A DNA stretch of 5,115 nt from QHCE01 sp041743105 (GTDB taxonomy: Bacteria; Actinomycetota; Actinomycetes; Mycobacteriales; QHCE01). The position numbers and the translations under genes were made by a program. Positions 1 to 5,115 of the stretch are shown here, piece after piece. The notes under the pieces were generated by a model that was not told where the DNA came from, did not search any database, and saw only the letters and a list, made by a program, of their open reading frames with translations. The DNA is taken from positions 1-5,115 of the forward strand of contig JBGTNI010000019.1 of assembly GCA_041743105.1 (NCBI GenBank). The letters run 5' to 3'. Each line of letters starts with the position of its first letter. The first letter of the stretch is position 1.

Positions 1-144
1 GTTGCCAACGAGCACGTCGAGCATGAGAAGTCCAGTCACGTTTACCGCCCGCGAGACGAATGTTTTCGGCGCGACGGATTGGCCGAACTGAACAGTGTCG
101 AGCAGGCTGTGATAGTGCAACTTCGGCTTCACGGCGTTCAGCAT
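1..144 (-). pseudogene. Fragment resembling a HipA-like kinase catalytic domain, running off the left edge
   Basis: On the minus strand a frame is open from just after the DUF4279 stop to the window edge, and an ATG lies at 142-144. The last residues read through VTGLLMLDVLVGN. In HipA-like Ser/Thr kinases a segment of this shape (hydrophobic, Asp, hydrophobic, then GN or AN) comes directly before the catalytic DRH motif, which here would fall outside the window. The preceding HSLLDTVQ piece could match the helix that comes before it in that family. A complete kinase would need roughly 100 or more residues upstream, including the ATP-binding region, but there is only about 130 bp before the DUF4279 stop. 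A second minus-strand frame over about 120-160 contains RGYAERREAEV, which could be the preceding segment displaced by a frameshift. I therefore read it as an N-terminally truncated remnant. The family match is from memory of the motif and is tentative. A gene that simply starts at 144 remains possible. Confidence 0.35.
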
Positions 145-276
145 AGCCGCGTGGAATATCCAAATGCTGAGCTTCAGCCTTGGTTGACGTTCCGACCCGA
201 GTGTCTTCTGGTGAGGTGGGCACTCGATGGATACATGAAGAATTGCGGTGCGGAGCGCTGTGTGCCTAAAGGCTTG

Positions 277-783
<507 letters not shown>

Positions 784-1035
784 ATCCGAACCCTACCGCT
801 TAGTGCGCCGCCGCTCAGGCTGTAGAGATAGTCGGGGTGGCCTGCGTGTTGGTGTGCCCTACCTGCGCGTGACTGTGGCCGGCACGGTCAACAAGCGGCC
901 TCGCTTCAAACGGTGGTTAACACTGTGCCGAAGCAAAGGGAATCCATCTAGGTTTTGCACACATGTACCTGCTCCCTCGTTCTCGGCGGGTCGGCCATTG
1001 ACCTCGGCTAAAACGCCTCGCGGGCGGGCCATGAG
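784..1035. other. Non-coding or decayed stretch between the DUF4279 gene and the CMD pseudogene
   Basis: No open frame here reads like a real protein. A plus-strand frame from 803 to 1039 is Arg-rich and resembles no family I know. On the minus strand, 815-916 is a 33-codon open stretch ending HTNTQATPTISTA and a stop. It weakly resembles the C-terminal 'LGHTNTQTT..IYSH' segment of tyrosine recombinases, but the rest of such a protein is absent and the catalytic Tyr position reads Ser. The DUF4279 promoter should lie at the left end of this stretch on the minus strand; I could not identify convincing -35 and -10 boxes. Confidence 0.3.
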
Positions 1036-1873
1036 CTAACTTGCCGTCCGCTCTACGAAGACTTCCCGTGCAGCGGCGATCGCGTTGAGCGCCGACGGGA
1101 AACCAGAGTAGAACGCCATGTGTAGGAGAGTCTCTATAACCTCCTGCTGAGTGCCTCCCACGTTTAAGAGCCCGTGCACGTGTGTACCTTCAGCTCCGGT
1201 AGTGCGGTGCCAAGTGCTGTGCAGGCGGCAACGGTCACGATTTCTCGATGTTTGAGACTGAGGTGGAGCCGCGGATAGATCTCCCCAAAGGTGTATTCGA
1301 TGATATAGCGTGCCAAGTCGGGTGCAATGTCCTGTAGGGTCTCGACAACTCGCTTTCCCGCTGCGCCATCAATTCTTTCCATGAAGGCCAAGCCGCGTTC
1401 ATAGCGATCCTCGATGTCCACCAGGTCCTGTTCAGCATCCCCCGCTTCTCCGTCGCGCTGCTCGGCAACTGTGTCGAGGACCTCTTTTGCGGCATACAGC
1501 GCATCGAGCGTTGCCGGGAAGCCGGTATAAGAGCTGACTTGAATGATTGCTTCGATAACCTGCTGCCGGCTGCATCCTACGTTCAGCGCGGCCTTGATGT
1601 GAAACTGTAGCTGCGCCCTCGCATACCCAAGTGCAGTCAACCCCCAATGGTCGCGAACTGGCGTTCTTGCAGTGAGAGTCCCGTCCGGTGATAGACGCCC
1701 CCATAGACGAACCCCGCGGCCGCTGCACCAAATTCCTGCTCGCCAACGCTCTCAAACAGATCTAAAACCGCTGGTCGATCAACTCCCGCCAACTTCTGCA
1801 GGAGCCTCAGGCCTCGGGGAAAGTTACTGAAATTGCCATCTGATCCGTGATCACCAGCCATCGTCCTATACAT
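1036..1873 (-). pseudogene. Carboxymuconolactone decarboxylase (CMD) family protein, two domains, broken by two frameshifts
   Basis: Three minus-strand frames join into one protein of about 278 residues with two CMD-like domains. The first piece (1873 down to 1637) ends RTGLSLQERQFATIGG. The second (about 1640 down to 1164) resumes with LTALGYARAQL and continues through ALNVGCSRQQVIEAIIQVSS and YTGFPATLDALYAAKEVL, closing CMD domain 1. It then enters domain 2 with LHLSLKHREIVTVAACTALG and PELKVH. The third piece (about 1178 down to 1036) reads HGLLNVGGTQQEVIETLLHM and YSGFPSALNAIAAAREVF before a TAG stop. The joins need one extra G at the five-G run (plus-strand CCCCC, 1641-1645) and removal of one AC unit at the GTGTGT run (1180-1185). 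CMD-family members include decarboxylases of aromatic catabolism and AhpD-like proteins; the CXXC pair of AhpD is not seen here, so the substrate is unknown. The start is uncertain: TTG at 1900, ATG at 1873 and ATG at 1861 are all in frame. Unless these are sequencing errors the gene is inactive. Confidence 0.85.
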
Positions 1874-1962
1874 TCCTTTCTTATCGCCAATCCACACCAA
1901 GTCTGTCGCTGCTGCCCTATGTTGGCCTGGCCTTTCTGTCGGCCTAATCTCGGGTACTGGAG

Positions 1963-2125
1963 CGTCTGTTTCAGTAAGGGTGTTTCTGGTGATTTCTTTT
2001 AGTAGGTTTCAGCGGCCGGGAATCGGTCACTGAGGTGATGGCGAAAGCGTTGAGAGCTGGTTTCCATCGCATCGTCCATCGTGCCCGGTCCCTGCCGGTC
2101 GGGTGCAGTGATCTGGTCACAAGGG
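1963..2125 (-). mobile_element. Remnant of an IS256-family insertion sequence (3' end of the transposase plus probable element end)
   Basis: The transposase tail at 1999-2120 is followed, downstream on the minus strand, by about 35 bp with no coding role (plus-strand 1963-1998, including GTCTGTTTCAGTAAGGGTGT). IS256-family elements usually end with a terminal inverted repeat shortly after the transposase stop, so the element end should lie near 1961-1966. I infer this boundary; no partner inverted repeat or target-site duplication is visible in the window. On the other side, similarity fades at about 2120-2125, where the isochorismatase ribosome binding site begins, so most of the element is missing. 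Confidence 0.6.
1999..2120 (-). pseudogene. C-terminal fragment of an IS256-family (mutator-type) transposase, frameshifted
   Basis: Reading the minus strand from 2120 gives TRSLHPTGRDRARWTMRW, then KPALNAFAIT. This is the characteristic C-terminal end of actinobacterial IS256 (mutator) transposases: '..PTG.G..RW..RWKPALNAFAITF..R.PAAET'. After FAIT the frame goes wrong, but the adjacent frame supplies LSDRFPAAETY followed by TAA at 1999-2001. Restoring one base in the CC pair at the join gives a continuous family-like C-terminus. Only about 40 of the usual roughly 400 residues remain and the DDE catalytic residues are absent, so it cannot act as a transposase. It lies antisense to the upstream region of the isochorismatase-like gene. 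Confidence 0.65.
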
Positions 2126-2130
2126 AAGGA
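2121..2130 (+). promoter_or_regulatory. Ribosome binding site that sets the isochorismatase-like start
   Basis: The purine-rich AAGGGAAGGA ends 7 bases before the GTG at 2138. This good Shine-Dalgarno spacing favours 2138 over the longer in-frame GTG start at 2081. The extra 19 residues of that longer version would be antisense to the IS256 transposase fragment and do not resemble the hydrolase family. Confidence 0.7.
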
Positions 2131-2137
2131 TGTCGGG

Positions 2138-2713
2138 GTGGCCAAAGAAGCAAGATTCGTAGAGGCATTGGTCATCGTTGACGTTCAAACGGCTTTTGTC
2201 TCGGGCGGCAGCGCCGTACCCGCCGCGTTGCCGCTTCTTGGTCACGTAAGGAGTCTGCTTGCAAGGGCGCGGGTAAGCGGCTCGCTGATTGTTCACCTTC
2301 AAAACGATGGAGCCACGGGGGCGATCGATGAACCCGACAGCCCTGGGTGGCAGCTACACCTACCGGTCGAGATCGGCGCTGATGAGGTGGTAATCCGAAA
2401 GACGACCGACGACGGTTTCCACGAGACCCGCCTCGCTAGCCTGCTTGCCACACGTGGGGTGTGCCGCCTTGCGATCTGCGGCGTGATGTCGGAGATGTGT
2501 GTCAGCGCGACGGCGCGTACTGCGCTGTCGCTGGAATACGCAGTCGTCATGCCACACGACGCTCATGCGACTTATGACATCCCCGCGGCGCCAGGTATCA
2601 GCGACGTTGTACCGGCTGAGATGGTCTCCCGAGTGGCCGAATGGGCGTTGGGAGATCAGGTCGACGTCACCGCACGATCCACCGACGTCGAGTTCGCTGC
2701 CCCTCCGCGATAG
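2138..2713 (+). CDS. Isochorismatase-like cysteine hydrolase
   Basis: This encodes 191 residues from GTG 2138, about the usual length for the isochorismatase-like hydrolase superfamily. The first strand ALVIVDVQTAF carries the catalytic Asp (Asp15). VVIRKTTDDGF gives the catalytic Lys (Lys88). The segment ICGVMSEMCVSATAR gives the nucleophilic Cys (Cys121), preceded by the G-V-M motif that usually holds the cis-peptide. All three members of the D-K-C triad are therefore present, and the enzyme should be active and cytoplasmic. The family hydrolyses C-N or C-O bonds in small molecules (isochorismate, nicotinamide, N-carbamoyl compounds, the streptothricin lactam). The C-terminal region (DAHATYDIP, VSRVAEWALGD) is of a type I associate with members annotated as streptothricin-hydrolase-like, but the substrate cannot be set from sequence alone. 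The gene stands alone. Its upstream region overlaps the IS256 remnant, so any promoter must lie inside or beyond that remnant. A possible hairpin terminator follows. Confidence 0.88.
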   Translation: MAKEARFVEALVIVDVQTAFVSGGSAVPAALPLLGHVRSLLARARVSGSLIVHLQNDGATGAIDEPDSPGWQLHLPVEIGADEVVIRKTTDDGFHETRLASLLATRGVCRLAICGVMSEMCVSATARTALSLEYAVVMPHDAHATYDIPAAPGISDVVPAEMVSRVAEWALGDQVDVTARSTDVEFAAPPR

Positions 2714-2726
2714 GGAGCGGGTCGAC

Positions 2727-2761
2727 AGGGCAATCCGAATCAGGCCTAAAACAATTGCCCT
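2727..2761 (+). terminator. Inverted repeat after the isochorismatase-like gene, possible terminator
   Basis: AGGGCAAT (2727-2734) and ATTGCCCT (2754-2761) form a perfect 8-bp inverted repeat with a 19-base loop, starting 13 bases after the TAG stop. Only three T residues follow directly, so it is a weak candidate for an intrinsic terminator. The loop also holds the palindrome AGGCCT. It could instead be a protein-binding site for the downstream gene. Confidence 0.4.
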
Positions 2762-2794
2762 TTACCATCGCTGGCCTAGCCGAAAGCGATCACT

Positions 2795-3009
2795 ATGCCT
2801 AACAGCACAACCACGCCTAGATACAGGCTTGCGACCGCACTGACGGGACTAGCCGGCGTGGCATGTGCCGTAGGCTGTGCGATTCCCTGCTACTAGCCAT
2901 CGGCAAAGCCGCACCCGCCATCACGTTCGCGCTAGCTGTGGGCACCGGACTCGCCTGGTGGCGGAGCAACCGCCCCTCAAAAGTGGTCGGTGGTCCGCGG
3001 TTACTCTAA
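2795..3009 (+). pseudogene. Small membrane protein with a Cys-containing transmembrane segment, frameshifted
   Basis: From ATG 2795 the frame reads MPNSTTTPRYRLATALTGLA, GVACAVGCAIP, then goes wrong and stops at 2894-2896. Shifting frame at the CCC run (2885-2887), as if one C had been lost, continues with LLLAIGKAAPAITFALAVGT, GLAWWRSNRPS and a TAA at 3007-3009. The rebuilt product has about 71 residues: a short basic N-terminus, a first hydrophobic segment with two Cys before a Pro, a second hydrophobic segment ending in WW, and a basic tail. This layout recalls the small two- or three-helix membrane proteins with a Cys-rich first helix in actinobacterial metal-resistance loci (MerT-like); that resemblance is tentative. 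The loop between the helices seems short, so an in-frame deletion is also possible. The ribosome binding site is poor. The gene lies between the hydrolase and the permease on the same strand. Unless the shift is a sequencing error, it is dead. Confidence 0.5.
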
Positions 3010-3011
3010 GT

Positions 3012-3067
3012 GCTGGTCAGACACACCGAGACACGCTGTTTTGTCGTCTCACCAGTCCCAGACCAGC
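3012..3067. repeat. Imperfect inverted repeats in the leader of the permease gene
   Basis: CTGGTCAGAC (3013-3022) can pair with GTCTCACCAG (3046-3055) with one mismatch across a 23-base loop. GCTGGTC (3012-3018) is alternatively complementary to GACCAGC (3061-3067). The two pairings are mutually exclusive and use the same left arm. They lie about 50-100 bases upstream of the permease start. They may be the remains of a terminator for the broken membrane-protein gene, an operator or a leader structure; nothing in the sequence decides between these. Confidence 0.35.
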
Positions 3068-3104
3068 CGATTTCAACCATCGTGTAGAACGGCTATCGGA
3101 AGCA

Positions 3105-3110
3105 TAGGAG
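3105..3110 (+). promoter_or_regulatory. Ribosome binding site of the permease gene
   Basis: TAGGAG lies 4 bases before the ATG at 3115. It is a close match to the Shine-Dalgarno consensus at short but acceptable spacing and supports that ATG as the start. Confidence 0.7.
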
Positions 3111-3114
3111 CCGC

Positions 3115-5097
3115 ATGAGTACATCCTCTGAGCTTGCCGTTCCGGCGTGTGTGGAGAGTCCCGTCCGGCCGAAGGTGCCCAGGAGTGGGCTGGGTCGTTG
3201 GTTGTTGCAGCACCGGGTGCAGCAGCCATCGGGGCCGGCGGGTGGCGGGACGCATGCCAAGCCGCAGGCGTGGTGGAAGGTCATGTGCCTCACTGGTGTG
3301 GACTACTTCTCCACTTTGTCGTATTTGCCGGCCATCGCCGTTCTGGCCGCGGGGGCGCTTTCGCCGCTGGCAACGCTGTTTATCGTCGTGCTTACGTTGT
3401 TTGGCATGCTGCCAATGTACCGACGTGTGGCCAAGGAAAGCCCGGATGGACAGGGTTCAGTAGCGATGCTGGAGGATCTGCTGCCGTTTTGGCGAGGCAA
3501 GCTCTTCGTGCTGGTCCTGTTGGGGTTCGTCGCGACATCGTGGATCATTACCATCACGTTGTCCTCGGCGGATGCCACAGTGCACGTGCTAGAGAATTCC
3601 TACGCGCCAAGCTTCCTACATGGGCAAGAAGTAACTGTCACGGTCGTCTTGTTGCTGATCCTGGGCGGCGTTTTCCTGCTGGGCTTCAGTGAAGCGGTCG
3701 GCGTTGCCATTCCGCTGGTCGCGACATTTTTGCTGCTCAACGCGGTCGTGGTGGCCGTCGGGATGCATGAGGTGTTCACCCAGCCGGACGCACTGTCTCG
3801 CTGGACTGAGGCGCTGACGTCTGGGGGGACGGGTTTCGGGGACATAGTCGGGCCCGCGATCCTCGCGTTCCCGCTGCTGGTACTTGGTCTGTCAGGCTTT
3901 GAAACCGGGGTCAGCATGATGCCGCTGGTGGCGGCGCAGGGCGACAACCCCGAGCGGCGGTTGGAATCCCGCATCCACAACACCCGCAAGTTGTTGACGG
4001 CCGCGGCGCTCATCATGTCCGTCTATCTCCTCGCGACCAGCTTCATTACCACTGTTCTGATTCCCGAGGAGAAGTTCCAGCAGGGCGGCGAAGCGAATGG
4101 TCGAGCGCTGGCATACCTTGCCCACGAGTATCTCGGTGGGGTGTTTGGCACCGTCTACGACGTCAGCAGTGTTCTGATTCTGTGGTTCGCGGGGGCCTCC
4201 GCGATGGCGGGGTTGATCAACATCGTGCCTAGGTACCTGCCTTCGTACGGCATGGCGCCCGATTGGGGTCGCGCCGTGCGACCCGTCGTATTGGTCTACA
4301 CCCTGATCAGCATTGGTATCACGATCGCCTTCGGCGCTGACGTCAACGCCCAGGCTGGAGCCTACGCAACCGGCATCCTGGCCATGATGGTCTCCGGCGC
4401 AGTCGCCGTGACAATCTCGGTGCGGCGTCGCAAACAGCACGCCATCACCATCGCGTTTACCGTCCTGACGCTGGTGTTGCTCTACGCGTTGGTCAAGAAC
4501 GTGATCGACAAGCCGGACGGCATCGCGATCTCCGCGATGTTCATCGCGGGCATCGTGGTCTTGTCCCTGATTTCCCGGGTATCGAGGTCCACGGAGCTGC
4601 GCGCTGACCGGATCGAGTTCGATGAGGTCGCCCGAAGATTCATCGCCGACTCGCTCAACTTCGACGACGCGCTGCACTTGATCGCCAACCGCAGGCAGGC
4701 CGGTGACCGGGCCGAGTACTCCGCGAAGGAAGCCGTCCAGCGCGGCATGAACCCTGTCCCCGGTGCGGCCCACGTGCTGTTCTTGGAGATCGACGTTGTC
4801 GATCCCTCCGACTTCAGCAACGTGCTCCAGGTGCGGGGGGTCGAGGTTGACGGGTACCGAATCCTGCGTGCGCAGAGCCCGGCAACGCCGAACGCGATCG
4901 CCGCGATCCTGCTCGCACTGCGAGACGCGACCGGCGTACGTCCCCGATGCCACTTCGAATGGGCCGAGGGCAACCCGCTGGGCCACTTGTTCCGCTACCT
5001 CATCCTAGGGCGGGGTGACACTGCCCCCGTCGTCCGGGAAATCATTCGCACCTCCGAACCCGACCCGACCCGAAGACCCGGCATCCACGTGGGCTGA
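3115..5097 (+). CDS. APC-superfamily permease with a large C-terminal cytoplasmic domain
   Basis: This encodes 660 residues, intact, from ATG to TGA. Residues 1-52 are polar and Pro-rich, probably cytoplasmic. About twelve hydrophobic segments follow, near 58-80, 82-101, 128-150, 172-191, 195-217, 244-270, 290-315, 341-370, 388-407, 415-436, 441-461 and 471-488. The first contains GVDYFSTLSYLPAI, the broken-helix substrate region typical of the LeuT-fold APC transporters; GLSGFETGVSMMPLV (258-272) in the sixth is the second such site, with the 'GFE' seen in many family members. Residues 490-660 form a soluble domain with alternating strands and helices (HVLFLEIDVVD, GYRILRAQSPATPNAIAAIL). Amino acid/polyamine transporters of 12 helices plus such a tail include the KimA/YdaO-type K+ importers, but similarity to those is only in layout. 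The substrate is unknown: amino acid and K+ are both possible. The upstream neighbour is a broken small membrane-protein gene 105 bases away, so the permease may be transcribed with it or alone. Codon use is strongly GC-rich and typical of a settled actinobacterial gene. Confidence 0.85.
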   Translation: MSTSSELAVPACVESPVRPKVPRSGLGRWLLQHRVQQPSGPAGGGTHAKPQAWWKVMCLTGVDYFSTLSYLPAIAVLAAGALSPLATLFIVVLTLFGMLPMYRRVAKESPDGQGSVAMLEDLLPFWRGKLFVLVLLGFVATSWIITITLSSADATVHVLENSYAPSFLHGQEVTVTVVLLLILGGVFLLGFSEAVGVAIPLVATFLLLNAVVVAVGMHEVFTQPDALSRWTEALTSGGTGFGDIVGPAILAFPLLVLGLSGFETGVSMMPLVAAQGDNPERRLESRIHNTRKLLTAAALIMSVYLLATSFITTVLIPEEKFQQGGEANGRALAYLAHEYLGGVFGTVYDVSSVLILWFAGASAMAGLINIVPRYLPSYGMAPDWGRAVRPVVLVYTLISIGITIAFGADVNAQAGAYATGILAMMVSGAVAVTISVRRRKQHAITIAFTVLTLVLLYALVKNVIDKPDGIAISAMFIAGIVVLSLISRVSRSTELRADRIEFDEVARRFIADSLNFDDALHLIANRRQAGDRAEYSAKEAVQRGMNPVPGAAHVLFLEIDVVDPSDFSNVLQVRGVEVDGYRILRAQSPATPNAIAAILLALRDATGVRPRCHFEWAEGNPLGHLFRYLILGRGDTAPVVREIIRTSEPDPTRRPGIHVG

Positions 5098-5115
5098 GCT
5101 AGCAGCTGTTATGTG

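Noticed and set aside
803..1039. Plus-strand open frame of 78 codons starting with GTG
   Set aside because: Arg-rich, no recognisable motif, no good ribosome binding site; typical chance frame in GC-rich DNA.
1164..1640. The middle CMD piece as a separate intact gene
   Set aside because: It begins and ends inside conserved CMD domains whose missing halves lie in the neighbouring frames, so it is a fragment of one broken gene.
2050..2075. TTGAGA as a -35 box for the isochorismatase-like gene
   Set aside because: No acceptable -10 box at 16-18 bases spacing, so I do not call a promoter.
2081..2137. N-terminal extension of the isochorismatase-like gene from GTG 2081
   Set aside because: The extension is antisense to the IS256 fragment, is not hydrolase-like, and the strong ribosome binding site at 2121-2130 points to 2138.
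2038..2181. Plus-strand short frame from ATG 2038 (47 codons) behind a GAGGTG
   Set aside because: Antisense to the transposase tail and running out of frame into the hydrolase gene; the composition looks like a shadow.
3892..4986. Long minus-strand open frame (364 codons) antisense to the permease
   Set aside because: Rich in Asp, Arg, Gly, Gln and His with no fold-like pattern; this is the usual antisense shadow of a GC-rich membrane-protein gene.

Overview
The window looks like chromosomal or plasmid-borne accessory DNA from a high-GC actinomycete, probably of the Mycobacteriales. The reasons are the GTG starts, the G/C-rich third codon positions in the right half, and the resemblance of several products to actinobacterial families. 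This assignment is an inference from style, not from a marker gene. The left third is visibly less GC-rich than the right half, which fits a patchwork of acquired pieces.

Left part (1-1035). The minus strand at the left edge encodes what looks like the end-on fragment of a HipA-like kinase, cut by the window edge and apparently lacking its N-terminus. Upstream of it on the same strand is an intact DUF4279-family gene (277-783). A perfect 9-bp tandem repeat inside it encodes an acidic Glu-Glu-Gly tract. Positions 784-1035 hold no convincing gene, only a faint recombinase-like tail.

Middle part (1036-2125). A two-domain carboxymuconolactone decarboxylase (CMD) family gene lies on the minus strand and is broken twice: a one-base loss in a G run, then a two-base gain in an AC run. 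Next to it is the decayed 3' end of an IS256-family transposase, also minus strand and also frameshifted, with a probable insertion-sequence end around 1963-1998.

Right part (2138-5097). An intact isochorismatase-like cysteine hydrolase starts right where the IS256 remnant stops. It is followed by a possible terminator, a frameshifted small membrane-protein gene with a cysteine-containing transmembrane segment, and an intact 660-residue APC-superfamily permease with a large C-terminal cytoplasmic domain.

The window does not show one coherent pathway. Three genes appear intact (DUF4279, isochorismatase-like hydrolase, permease), and at least four reading frames are broken or truncated. Three of the breaks are the apparent loss of one base in a G/C run, so either gene decay or homopolymer sequencing error must be considered. 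I see no rRNA, tRNA, CRISPR array or replication origin.
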